A stretch of 64,000 nucleotides of DNA, taken from positions 1 through 64,000 of the forward strand of contig JASLDF010000129.1 in assembly GCA_030151635.1 (NCBI GenBank). The letters are read 5' to 3'. Positions within the stretch are counted from its first letter, which is position 1, and every line of letters begins with the position of its first letter. The notes under the pieces were generated by a model. The model had not been told where the DNA came from and did no database searches. It saw only the letters and a list, made by a program, of their open reading frames with translations. Positions 27,265 through 35,988 of the stretch are shown here, piece by piece. A program made the position numbers and the translations under genes. Origin of the DNA: Bacteroides sp. (lineage in GTDB: Bacteria > Bacteroidota > Bacteroidia > Bacteroidales > Bacteroidaceae).

Positions 27265-28605
27265 ATGAAAATTATTATCGCTGGAGCTGGTGCAGTTGGA
27301 ACTCACCTTGCAAAATTACTCTCTAATGAAAAAGAAGATATTATCCTCTTAGATGAAGATGAGGAGAGATTAAGCATAATGAATTCTAACTTTGACCTTA
27401 TGACAGTTGTGGGTTCTCCCACTTCTATTCGTGGTCTAACTGAAGCTGGCGTGAAAAATGCCGACTTATTCATTGCAGTTACTCCAGATGAGAGTCGTAA
27501 TATGACGGCTTGTATGCTAGCCACTAATCTTGGTGCAATTAAAACGGTTGCCCGAATTGATAACTACGAATATTTACTTCCTAAAAACAAAGAATTCTTT
27601 AAAAACCTAGGTGTAGATTCTTTAATTTATCCTGAAATGCTAGCTGCAAAAGAGATTGTATCTTCTATGCGTATGAGTTGGGTAAGACAATGGTGGGAAT
27701 TTTGTGGAGGTGCCATCGTTCTTATCGGCGTTCGTATTGAAGATGAAGCCGAATTGATGGACATTTCACTTAGCGAACTGAGTGGAAAAGATACTCCATT
27801 CCATATTGTAGCTATAAAAAGGGAACAAGAAACGATTATTCCAAGTGGAAAAGACATTATTCGTCATGGTGATATCGTCTATTTCACGACAACTAAAAAA
27901 TACATTCCCTACATCCGTAAAATTACGGGTAAAGATGAATTTCCGGATATTCAAAATGTAATTATCATGGGTGGAAGCCGTATTGCTGCACGTACTGCGC
28001 AATATGCTCCCGATTACATGAACATCAAAATCATTGAATCGGATATTGAAAGATGCAATAAGCTATCCGAGTCTCTAGACAATAAAATAATGATTTTAAA
28101 TGGCGATGGTCGAGATATCGATTTATTGGTTGAAGAAGGGATTCGCAATACCGAGGCCTTTGTGGCCATTACTGGTAACTCTGAAACAAATATTTTAGCT
28201 TGTCTTGCAGCAAGAAGATTAGGTGTATCAAAAACTATCGCTGAGGTTGAAAACATTGATTACATCAATATGGCCGAGAGTTTGGGTATTGGTGCTGTCA
28301 TCAATAAAAAACTGATCTCTGCAAGCCATATTTACCGAATGATGCTAGAGGCTGACGTATCTAATGTGAAGAGTTTAACTTTTGCAAATGCTGATGTAGC
28401 CGAGTTCATTGTTAAACCAAATGCCAAGATTACACGTAAAACAATTCGCCATCAAGGCTTACCAAAAGGATTTGCATTAGGCGGATTAATTAGGGAAGGA
28501 AAAGGTGTCTTGATTAATGGAGATACTCAAGTCATAGCAGGGGATCACGTTGTTGTATTCTGTCACAATACAATGATTAAGAAAATAGAAAAATTCTTCA
28601 GCTAA
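27265..28605 (+). CDS. trkA: Trk potassium uptake regulator TrkA
   Basis: 446 residues: two tandem RCK units (TrkA_N + TrkA_C each). First nucleotide-binding loop GAGAVGTHLAK (7-17) with the acidic strand-end residue in IILLDED; second loop IMGGSRIAARTA (about 234-245). Peripheral to the inner membrane, it binds NAD(H)/ATP and gates TrkH. The stop is one base before the trkH start, so the two are co-translated. Length and layout are those of E. coli TrkA. Confidence 0.97.
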   Translation: MKIIIAGAGAVGTHLAKLLSNEKEDIILLDEDEERLSIMNSNFDLMTVVGSPTSIRGLTEAGVKNADLFIAVTPDESRNMTACMLATNLGAIKTVARIDNYEYLLPKNKEFFKNLGVDSLIYPEMLAAKEIVSSMRMSWVRQWWEFCGGAIVLIGVRIEDEAELMDISLSELSGKDTPFHIVAIKREQETIIPSGKDIIRHGDIVYFTTTKKYIPYIRKITGKDEFPDIQNVIIMGGSRIAARTAQYAPDYMNIKIIESDIERCNKLSESLDNKIMILNGDGRDIDLLVEEGIRNTEAFVAITGNSETNILACLAARRLGVSKTIAEVENIDYINMAESLGIGAVINKKLISASHIYRMMLEADVSNVKSLTFANADVAEFIVKPNAKITRKTIRHQGLPKGFALGGLIREGKGVLINGDTQVIAGDHVVVFCHNTMIKKIEKFFS

Positions 28606-28606
28606 A

Positions 28607-30055
28607 ATGGTTAATATAAAAATGATTTTACGCATTATGGGGGTCTTGCTTATTATAGAATCCCTAATGCTACTATTGTGTATTGGCATCTCTTTCTTCT
28701 ATCAAGAGGATGATTTAAATGCCTTTGCTATAACTGCTGGATTAACAGGATTCATTGGATTCCTAGCCATTGCATTTAGCAAAGGGGCAAAAAAACAACT
28801 TAGCCGTAGAGAAGGGTATCTAATTGTGAGCTTATCATGGATTATTGTATCCATTTTTGGTATGCTACCCTACTACCTCAGTGGGTATATACCCACAGTT
28901 ACAGATGCTTTTTTTGAGGCAATTTCGGGAGTTAGCAGTACAGGAAGTACTATTCTAGACAACATTGAGGAATTTCCTCATGGCCTACTATTTTGGAGAA
29001 GTATGACACAGTGGATAGGTGGATTGGGGATTATCTTCTTTACCATAGCAGTATTACCCTTATTGGGCGTTAGTGGAATTCAATTATTTGCCGCAGAAGC
29101 ATCGGGAATTACTGTTGATAAAGTACACCCTAGAATTGGAGTAACTGCAAAATGGATATGGTCCATTTATATTGGCATTACTCTTATTCAAATTATTCTT
29201 CTATGCTTTGGTGACATGAACCTATTCGATAGTGTCTGTCACTCTTTAACAACTACTGGAACAGGTGGTTTTTCTACTAAACAAGATAGCATTGGCTTTT
29301 ACCAATCGGCCTATATCGAATATGTCATAGCCTTTTTTATGATTCTATCAGGAGTCAATTTTACTCTATTACTGCTTGCTGTGACAGGACGATTTAGAAA
29401 AGTACTTCAAAATTCAGAACTTAAATATTACCTAGCTTCAATTATAACATTAACAGTAATAATTAGCATAGGTCTATATTACTCTACCAATAATGGTATG
29501 GAAGAATCATTCCGCAAAGCGATATTCCAGGTCGGTTCGCTACACACTTCAACTGGTTTTATTACGGATGATTACATGCAATGGAAACCCGTTCTTTGGG
29601 GTATCCTTTTTATCCCGATGTTTGTTGGAGCATGTGCAGGAAGTACATCTGGAGGTTTTAAATCTATTCGGATCGTGATTATTGCAAAAATTACAATGAA
29701 CGAATTAAAACGTATCATTCATCCTAATCTTGTTTTAAGACCAAAAGTAAATAATCAAATTGTGCAAAACTCAATACAAAGTACGGTATTAGCCTTTAGC
29801 TTCATCTATTTACTCACTATCGTACTTAGTACATTGTTTCTACTTGCTTTTGATTTAAACTTCTTAGACTCGTTAGGAATCGTCATCTCAAGCATCAGTA
29901 ATATGGGACCTGGATTTGGAAGCTTTGGACCTGAGTTTTCATGGAGCGCACTCCCCGTAGCTGGCAAGTGGCTATCTTCATTCCTCATGCTTATTGGCAG
30001 ATTAGAACTATTTACAATTTTACTTCTATTTACTCCAGGTTTTTGGAAAGGATAA
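28607..30055 (+). CDS. trkH: Trk potassium uptake channel TrkH
   Basis: 482 residues, inner-membrane K+ channel subunit with the four-fold M1-P-M2 repeat. The pore-loop Gly-containing motifs are visible in order: SSTGSTI, TTTGTGGFST, HTSTGFITD and SNMGPGFG. About ten to twelve hydrophobic segments. It starts one base after trkA. Its end lies within 15 bases of a long bidirectional terminator shared with the convergent MFS/PqqD unit. Confidence 0.96.
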   Translation: MVNIKMILRIMGVLLIIESLMLLLCIGISFFYQEDDLNAFAITAGLTGFIGFLAIAFSKGAKKQLSRREGYLIVSLSWIIVSIFGMLPYYLSGYIPTVTDAFFEAISGVSSTGSTILDNIEEFPHGLLFWRSMTQWIGGLGIIFFTIAVLPLLGVSGIQLFAAEASGITVDKVHPRIGVTAKWIWSIYIGITLIQIILLCFGDMNLFDSVCHSLTTTGTGGFSTKQDSIGFYQSAYIEYVIAFFMILSGVNFTLLLLAVTGRFRKVLQNSELKYYLASIITLTVIISIGLYYSTNNGMEESFRKAIFQVGSLHTSTGFITDDYMQWKPVLWGILFIPMFVGACAGSTSGGFKSIRIVIIAKITMNELKRIIHPNLVLRPKVNNQIVQNSIQSTVLAFSFIYLLTIVLSTLFLLAFDLNFLDSLGIVISSISNMGPGFGSFGPEFSWSALPVAGKWLSSFLMLIGRLELFTILLLFTPGFWKG

Positions 30056-30069
30056 ATAGAAATAGACAT

Positions 30070-30118
30070 AAAATAATAACGGGCAATTTCACAAATTGAA
30101 ATCGCCCGTTATTATTTT
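30070..30118. terminator. Bidirectional terminator, trkH / PqqD-like gene
   Basis: Arms of 22 bases (30070-30091, 30097-30118) with one mismatch and a CAAAT loop, with A/T-rich flanks on both sides. The right arm reaches the stop codon of the convergent gene. Confidence 0.9.
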
Positions 30119-30470
30119 ATCCTATCTTTATAAGATAGTCAATGAGTTTATCTTTTTCAAGCTGTCTTATAAAGCGTATAATTCGCTCCTCATAATCGGG
30201 AGTCTCTTTATCTGGGAAATCAGCTACAATTGATTGAACAGTCCTCACCCCATCAATAAGTTTCAAGACTTCGGTCCCATAAGCGTCAAAGTTTACACTT
30301 ATCTCCCGAGGCAATCTCTTCAGCATAAAATGCTCGTGAAACCACTTGTTTTTAAATCTACGAATACCTAATCGAGCTTTATTATCTTCTTTAATATATA
30401 AAGAAATGTGGTCCCTTAGACAAGGAACCACATTTAGTATATTTATTTTATCAGATGCCTTCATAAACAA
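30117..30470 (-). CDS. PqqD-like (RRE-fold) protein
   Basis: 117 residues. The second half matches the PqqD fold: FDAYGTEVLKLIDGVRTVQSIVADFP, here split as FDAYGTEVLKLIDG and RTVQSIVADF, then helices ending in a Leu/Ile-rich C terminus. PqqD domains bind leader peptides of ribosomal peptides for radical-SAM or other modifying enzymes. Here no precursor peptide, radical SAM protein or protease is nearby; the partner is an MFS transporter ending two bases upstream. It may therefore be a repurposed domain. Start chosen at the first Met; Met3 is equally possible. Confidence 0.75.
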   Translation of the reverse strand: MFMKASDKINILNVVPCLRDHISLYIKEDNKARLGIRRFKNKWFHEHFMLKRLPREISVNFDAYGTEVLKLIDGVRTVQSIVADFPDKETPDYEERIIRFIRQLEKDKLIDYLIKIG

Positions 30471-30472
30471 GA

Positions 30473-31891
30473 CTACTTAATATTTGGTGCTTCTAGACCA
30501 TAATTATGTTTCTTGTCTTCAGCTTTAAGCCAGACTCCTAATATTCCTGCTAAAACACCTAATGATGCAAAAACAAACATAGCGGTAGTGTAATTATAAA
30601 CTCCATTATTTTCCAAAAGAACCTCAGCTGGGTTAGTAGTTTGTAGTACAATACCAATAATAATTGGGAAAATCCACAAACCAAAGTTTTGAATCCAGAA
30701 AACAATACTATATGCAGATCCTAAATATCTTTCTTCCACAAGATGAGGTATTGCAGGCCATAATGCTGCAGGGACCAATGAAAAAGATACACCTAAAAGA
30801 ACAATAGCTGAGTAAGCTACATACAGACTCGTTTGATCACCTGGCTGAAAAGGATAGATTGCAAATGTCATGTGGCATACAAATACCAACACAGAACCAA
30901 GAATTAACATTGAAGCCCCTTTACCTACTTTATCGAGGAAGAAGCCCAAAGGTGGGGTCAAAATCATTGCACCAATTGGGAACCATGAGAATAAGTCGGA
31001 AGCATCTTTAGTTTCCAATCCTAAATTATTCTCAAGCATATTTGTAGCAAATTTTTGGAAAGGGAAAATTGCAGAATAATACAAGACACAAAGTGAAGCT
31101 ACAATCATATAAACCTTGTTCGTAAATAGTTTCTTAAGATCACTAAACTTAAAAGCCTCTTCTTCTTGAGCCTCAACATTGTTATGCAAATCTAATGCAG
31201 CATCTTGAGCGTCTAATTTCTTATCCATTATAGAGTATAGGATAAAGGTAATTAAACCAATAATCAACAATAGACAACACATCGCAACAGGTCTAACAAC
31301 ATCTTCTGATCCCCATGTTGCAACAACTGGTGATAAGCGGAACACAGCGAATACACCTAAACGAGCCAATCCCATTTCAATTCCCATTGCAAGAGCCATC
31401 TCTTTTCCAGAGAACCACTTCACAATTGCTTTAGAAACGGTAATACCAGCCATTTCAAGTCCACAACCAAATATAGCAAATCCTAAAGAAGCCAATTTGG
31501 CATCAGCTGGGAAAGAAGGAATGAAACTATTCAATGCATCATATAGAATTTGTCCCTCTGCAAAGCTAGGACTAATCGCATACCATTTAATTCCAGCACC
31601 TGCAAGCATTATTAACCCAGATACAATAGCAGTAAAACGAATACCCATTTTATCCAAGATAACCCCAGCAAACAGCAAGAAGAAAGCAAAGACATTTAGG
31701 AAATACTCAGAACTTACAAAAGTTCCATAAACTTCGGGAGTCCACCCTTTTTGTTGTTCTAATAAAGATTGCAGCGGCGACAACACATCTACAAACATGT
31801 AGCCAAAGAACATCATTATGGCAACTAATAGCAAGGCACCCCACCTTAATAAGAAAGAGTCCCTCATTGTTTTCTGAGAAATTTTATTCAT
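30473..31891 (-). CDS. Major facilitator superfamily transporter
   Basis: 472 residues with about 12 hydrophobic segments and a charged central loop (about 225-250). MFS signatures: DKMGIRFTAIVSG in loop 2-3 and DKVGKGASMLILG in loop 8-9. Overall resembles the MFSD1-like/nitrate-nitrite-porter-like branch; substrate unknown. Forms a two-gene unit with the PqqD-like protein (two-base gap), a pairing I believe recurs in Bacteroidales. Confidence 0.85.
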   Translation of the reverse strand: MNKISQKTMRDSFLLRWGALLLVAIMMFFGYMFVDVLSPLQSLLEQQKGWTPEVYGTFVSSEYFLNVFAFFLLFAGVILDKMGIRFTAIVSGLIMLAGAGIKWYAISPSFAEGQILYDALNSFIPSFPADAKLASLGFAIFGCGLEMAGITVSKAIVKWFSGKEMALAMGIEMGLARLGVFAVFRLSPVVATWGSEDVVRPVAMCCLLLIIGLITFILYSIMDKKLDAQDAALDLHNNVEAQEEEAFKFSDLKKLFTNKVYMIVASLCVLYYSAIFPFQKFATNMLENNLGLETKDASDLFSWFPIGAMILTPPLGFFLDKVGKGASMLILGSVLVFVCHMTFAIYPFQPGDQTSLYVAYSAIVLLGVSFSLVPAALWPAIPHLVEERYLGSAYSIVFWIQNFGLWIFPIIIGIVLQTTNPAEVLLENNGVYNYTTAMFVFASLGVLAGILGVWLKAEDKKHNYGLEAPNIK

Positions 31892-31920
31892 TTTATATTC
31901 AATTTAATTCTATATAATAA

Positions 31921-31954
31921 TTATGGCTGCCTTAAATGAATAAAGCAGCCATAA
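31921..31954 (-). terminator. Hairpin after secG
   Basis: Arms TTATGGCTGC/GCAGCCATAA (31921-31930, 31945-31954), about 100 bases past the secG stop in the - direction and just upstream of the MFS gene. The tail is only moderately T-rich. The 159-base gap around it holds no credible gene. Confidence 0.55.
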
Positions 31955-32050
31955 CTAATAATTTCTTATTTAGAAGTACATGTTAAACTTTGGATATATA
32001 ACAAAATTGGTATTTGATGTTCCATTGTGTTTAGAGCTGTACTAACCCAT

Positions 32051-32335
32051 TTATTTGTCAAGTTGTTCTTGGATAGCTTTATCCTCTAGAACAGAACCTG
32101 TGTTTGAACTTGGAGTAGGTAAAAAGTATACAGTTGCAATACTTAAAATTACAATACCTGCTGCTAAACCCCATGTCAACTTTTCTACAAAATCAGTCAT
32201 CTTGGGTACACCCATAATTTGATTTGAAGATGAAAAACCTGAAGCTAGACCGCCTCCTTTTGATTTCTGTACTAAGACAATCAAGCAAAGTGCTACTGAA
32301 AGCACTAAAATCAATATTAAAAGAAATATATACAT
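32051..32335 (-). CDS. secG: Preprotein translocase subunit SecG
   Basis: 94 residues: two membrane segments (about 2-21 and 54-73) flanking the conserved QKSKGGGLASGF loop, which is diagnostic for SecG. Part of SecYEG in the inner membrane. Last gene of the seven-gene unit starting at rlmN; it follows the TPR gene by 12 bases. The acidic C-terminal tail is common in Bacteroidota. Confidence 0.95.
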   Translation of the reverse strand: MYIFLLILILVLSVALCLIVLVQKSKGGGLASGFSSSNQIMGVPKMTDFVEKLTWGLAAGIVILSIATVYFLPTPSSNTGSVLEDKAIQEQLDK

Positions 32336-32347
32336 TGTTCTTATTAG

Positions 32348-33106
32348 TTATTTCGATTTAGCGTTATTTATTAATTTCTCTAAGAATCTAATTTGGTCTA
32401 CAAAGTAAGCATTTTTATTCGGATATTTCAAACTTATCTTTTTTAAAATTTCATGCGCCTTAGCATAACGCTTTTGTTTAATATAAATTTTAGCTAAGGT
32501 TTCTGTAAACAAACCTTCATCTTCCGATTCTAGCTCTTTTGCTACCACTGTAGGTTCTACAACTACCTTTTCATAAGCTTCCTCATCTTCATGAGAATCA
32601 TTTGTTGGTAACTCTTTTTTAATGAGTGGCTTGTTCAAAAAGTTATCGATTAGGTGCTGCCCTTCCAAGGGTTTAGTATCACAATCAGAAACAACTTCGT
32701 CTTCAAACAGATAACCCATATAATCACTTGAAACTTCTAGCCCCGTAAAGTCTACATTTTCTTCTGGTAAAGTAGATAGAAAAGAGTCTATTACACTAAG
32801 TGTTCTATCATGTTCCTTTTCTTCTGACTTTGAATCATTACTAACTTCATCAAGAATGTCCGATAAAGTCTCCGTATTCTTCTCTAACAGATTAAAAAGG
32901 ATTTTACGGTCAGGAATATATAAAGCGGCTTTTTTAAGTTCGCTAGTAAAGTTTAACTTATTGAGCTGAGACAACGCAGTTAAGTAAACAATTCGTAGAG
33001 ATTGAGAGTAAGGATATAATTCAACAAGTTCTTCAATTTCAAGAAGACTATGCTCCTGAAACTGATACGAACTACTAATCCATTTATTAAATATTGTACT
33101 ATCCAT
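32348..33106 (-). CDS. TPR-like protein of unknown function
   Basis: 252 residues, no signal peptide. N-terminal helical region (SLLEIEELVELYPYSQSL), an acidic low-complexity centre (about 100-190, many Glu/Asp/Ser) and a C-terminal TPR-like helix pair (FTETLAKIYIKQKRYAKAHEILKKI, given here in part as KRYAKAHEILKKI). It always sits between lptE and secG in Bacteroidales as I recall, which suggests an envelope role, but function is unknown. Confidence 0.75.
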   Translation of the reverse strand: MDSTIFNKWISSSYQFQEHSLLEIEELVELYPYSQSLRIVYLTALSQLNKLNFTSELKKAALYIPDRKILFNLLEKNTETLSDILDEVSNDSKSEEKEHDRTLSVIDSFLSTLPEENVDFTGLEVSSDYMGYLFEDEVVSDCDTKPLEGQHLIDNFLNKPLIKKELPTNDSHEDEEAYEKVVVEPTVVAKELESEDEGLFTETLAKIYIKQKRYAKAHEILKKISLKYPNKNAYFVDQIRFLEKLINNAKSK

Positions 33107-33114
33107 CTACGCTA

Positions 33115-33633
33115 TTACCAATTTGCTACAGTTGCATTAAAGACTTGTTCTACAATATCCTTTACCATTTCGGATATTAACTGATCTTGAACTTGAGTCA
33201 ACATTTGCGATGAATCATAGTTTCTAAAAGCTGAGAATTGCTGCTCAAAATCCTCTTCGTGATTTGTGTTGTTTACAAACCGCACATTTACAGTAATCGT
33301 TAACTTAGTTTCTGAAGAATAACCATCAGATTTTACAGCTTGGTTATATTGATTATACCCTGTTATTTCTCCTGCAATTTCCAAATCAGCATCATGCTTA
33401 ACCATTTTCAAACGAGTTTGACGAATGAAAATATCCTTCAACTCTTCATTGAATCTTGTACCCAATGGTGCATATACATAGGCCGATTTTATTGGAAAAT
33501 CTGCAATGGAAATCGTCTTCGTTTTATCATAATTGATAGACGAACCATTAAATTTATATGAAATACTGCATGCAACTAACAATGAGCAAAAAGCCCCAAG
33601 CATAAACAGTTGTTTATATTTATTCCAAATCAT
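33115..33633 (-). CDS. lptE: LPS assembly lipoprotein LptE family
   Basis: 172 residues. Lipoprotein signal peptide with lipobox LLVACS (Cys22), then the Bacteroidota LptE family sequence (YKFNGSSINYDKTKTISIADFP, seen as YKFNGSSI and KTISIADF). LptE plugs LptD in the outer membrane for LPS insertion. It overlaps the 3' end of the upstream activator gene by 14 bases. lptC lies 8 kb away in another unit of this window. Confidence 0.87.
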   Translation of the reverse strand: MIWNKYKQLFMLGAFCSLLVACSISYKFNGSSINYDKTKTISIADFPIKSAYVYAPLGTRFNEELKDIFIRQTRLKMVKHDADLEIAGEITGYNQYNQAVKSDGYSSETKLTITVNVRFVNNTNHEEDFEQQFSAFRNYDSSQMLTQVQDQLISEMVKDIVEQVFNATVANW

Positions 33634-34840
33634 ATTCTTTTATTTTACGATATAATGTTCTTTCAGATATATTTAAATCTTTAGCCGCATATTTTCTTTT
33701 ACCATTGTGTCGCTGAAGAGCTTTTTTAATCATTTCTTTTTCTACCTCTTCTAAAGATAAATTCTCATCTAACACTGAACTATCCTGATTCTCGCCTTCA
33801 TAGTTTTCGTGAGCATAACCATTATCAGAAGAGTGTAAGGGATATGTTGTACTTGGTAAACTCTTAGGAATTGAAAAATTTGAATTCATCAAGTCACTGC
33901 GATCGGTCATTAAGAGGTGTACAATCTTCTTTAAATCTTCAATATCCTTCTTCATCTCATAAATTGTGTGATAAAGAATCTCTTTCTCACTTCCGAACCC
34001 CTTGAAACTATTATTTCCCAAATAGGCAGGAAGTGATGTTTGGATTTTTTCTGGCAAGTAACGATTTACAATATCTAGATTGATATCTCTACTTGATTCT
34101 ATGATAGATATCTGCTCCGTTATATTTTTAAGTTGACGAACATTACCCGGCCAGCCATAAGCCATCAAAGCTCGTTTGGCATCATCAGATAACTGAACGA
34201 CAGGAATCCTATATTTTTCTGAAAAATCGGACGCAAATTTACGAAATAACAATATTATATCTTCTCCTCGTTCACGTAATGGAGGAATTTGAATAGGAAC
34301 CGTATTTAATCGATAAAACAAGTCCTCTCTGAATTTACCTTCAGCAATTGCTTGAGTTAAATTCACATTCGTAGCAGCAACAATACGAACATCTGTTTTT
34401 TCAACACTTGAAGAACCTACCTTTATAAATTCTCCAGTCTCTAACACACGTAAAAGTCGAGCTTGAGTTTGCAATGGCAACTCTCCTACTTCATCAAGAA
34501 AGATTGTTCCTTTATCAGCTTCTCCAAAATAACCTTTACGTTCAGAAATAGCTCCAGTAAACGCACCTTTTTCATGACCAAATAACTCCGAGTCAATTGT
34601 ACCTTCTGGAATAGCCCCACAGTTAACAGCGATATATTTCGCATGTTTACGATGGCTATACTGATGAATTATTTGAGGAAAGCTCTCTTTACCTACCCCA
34701 CTTTCACCAGTAATTAATACAGACAAATCTGTAGGAGCAACTTGAATGGCAACATCAATTGCCCTAAGCAGCTCTTCAGAATGTCCAATTATTCCAAAAC
34801 GTAATTTAGCTCTTTGTACTTCAGTACTAGCCATAAGCAT
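33620..34840 (-). CDS. Sigma-54-dependent transcriptional activator, no receiver domain
   Basis: 406 residues. The AAA+ domain starts almost at the N terminus: Walker A GESGVGKES (about 45-53), the sigma-54 contact loop GAFTGA, Walker B GTIFLDEVGEL, arginine finger region FREDLFYRL, and WPGNVRQLKN. The C-terminal Fis-type helix-turn-helix holds LNISERTLYRKIKEY. There is no receiver or GAF domain, so activity must be set by another protein, expression level or the short N terminus. Walker A has Glu-Ser where Thr/Ser-Leu is usual (GKES), still typical of Bacteroidota homologues. Located inside a housekeeping/LPS operon; targets unknown. Confidence 0.92.
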   Translation of the reverse strand: MLMASTEVQRAKLRFGIIGHSEELLRAIDVAIQVAPTDLSVLITGESGVGKESFPQIIHQYSHRKHAKYIAVNCGAIPEGTIDSELFGHEKGAFTGAISERKGYFGEADKGTIFLDEVGELPLQTQARLLRVLETGEFIKVGSSSVEKTDVRIVAATNVNLTQAIAEGKFREDLFYRLNTVPIQIPPLRERGEDIILLFRKFASDFSEKYRIPVVQLSDDAKRALMAYGWPGNVRQLKNITEQISIIESSRDINLDIVNRYLPEKIQTSLPAYLGNNSFKGFGSEKEILYHTIYEMKKDIEDLKKIVHLLMTDRSDLMNSNFSIPKSLPSTTYPLHSSDNGYAHENYEGENQDSSVLDENLSLEEVEKEMIKKALQRHNGKRKYAAKDLNISERTLYRKIKEYDLE

Positions 34841-34857
34841 CTTATCCTTTCAACTAA

Positions 34858-35979
34858 TTAATAATCATGTCCTGATAATTCAGCATTCTCCGATTGAAGA
34901 TCTAATTTATCACTATCATCATTACGATTAAAGTATTGTTTACGTAACGGATTTGCATGAATTTCTTCTTCCGATATTCTAAAGCGATAGATGTCTAGCG
35001 CAGCATAAATTGCTTGACGGAAAGACGATTCATCAGCCAACCCTTTTCCTGCAATATCATAAGCTGTTCCATGAGCTGGAGAAGTGCGAACAACCGGCAA
35101 ACCAGCTGTATAGTTTACGCCATCTTCCATAGCTAATATTTTAAAAGCAATTAATCCCTGATCATGATACATTGCTAAAACACCATCAAATTTCTTAAAA
35201 GTATTAGCACCAAAGAAGCCATCAGATGCAAAAGGTCCAAAGCATAAGACTCCCTCTTCGCACATATCTTTAATTGCTGGTGCAATCACCTCTTGCTCCT
35301 CAGCTCCTAGCAGACCATTATCACCTGCATGTGGATTCAATCCTAACACAGCTATCTGAGGACGGCTTATGCCAAAATCTTCTTTTAAAGTAGTGTTAAA
35401 GATAGCTATCTTTTCTTTTATCAAATCAGCAGTCAATGTAGTAGGAACATCTCGCAACGGAATATGTCCAGTAACTACAGCTATTCTGAAATCATCTTTC
35501 ATCAATAGCATCAAAGATTTTTGACCCTCACCAAGTTTATCTTCCAAATATTCAGTATGACCTGGAAAATTAAAATCTTCTGATTGAATTGTATGTTTAT
35601 TAATGGGTGCAGTTATAATGATATCAATCAAGCCATCTTTATAATCCTGAATAGCTCTTTCTAAAGATTCAAGGGCAGCTTTACCTGTCGCTACATCTTC
35701 TTTACCAAATTCAACCCTTACTTCGTCTGAAGTGCAAGCCAAGATACTTAGCTTATCATCTTCAGCTTCATCTGCTGAATTTATGATACTAAAATTGGTA
35801 GAAATATCCATAGATTTTCGATGGTATGCTGCCACTTTAGGAGAACCATACACTATTGGGGTACAGTATTCAAACATTCCGGCAGGCTCAAAAGCTTTAA
35901 GTATTACTTCATAGCCTACACCATTTACATCGCCTTGGGTAATTCCAATTCTTATTTTATTGTTTTTCATTGATTTCAA
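34858..35979 (-). CDS. pdxA: 4-hydroxythreonine-4-phosphate dehydrogenase
   Basis: 373 residues, pyridoxal-phosphate synthesis (DXP-dependent route, which uses the dxs product); NAD-dependent oxidation in the cytoplasm. Seen: IGITQGDVNGVGYEV at the N terminus, metal-binding His in FPGHTEY, NPHAGDNG and MYHDQGLIAFK. The C-terminal 35 residues (after YRFRISEEEI) are charged and extend beyond the typical end. Met4 is an alternative start. Lies 9 bases after the DUF4837 gene and 17 bases before the sigma-54 activator. Confidence 0.97.
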   Translation of the reverse strand: MKSMKNNKIRIGITQGDVNGVGYEVILKAFEPAGMFEYCTPIVYGSPKVAAYHRKSMDISTNFSIINSADEAEDDKLSILACTSDEVRVEFGKEDVATGKAALESLERAIQDYKDGLIDIIITAPINKHTIQSEDFNFPGHTEYLEDKLGEGQKSLMLLMKDDFRIAVVTGHIPLRDVPTTLTADLIKEKIAIFNTTLKEDFGISRPQIAVLGLNPHAGDNGLLGAEEQEVIAPAIKDMCEEGVLCFGPFASDGFFGANTFKKFDGVLAMYHDQGLIAFKILAMEDGVNYTAGLPVVRTSPAHGTAYDIAGKGLADESSFRQAIYAALDIYRFRISEEEIHANPLRKQYFNRNDDSDKLDLQSENAELSGHDY

Positions 35980-35988
35980 AATTTTGAG

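Noticed and set aside
31980..32050. 19-codon ORF downstream of secG on the - strand
   Set aside because: Too short, no membrane character, and not supported by overlap or spacing.
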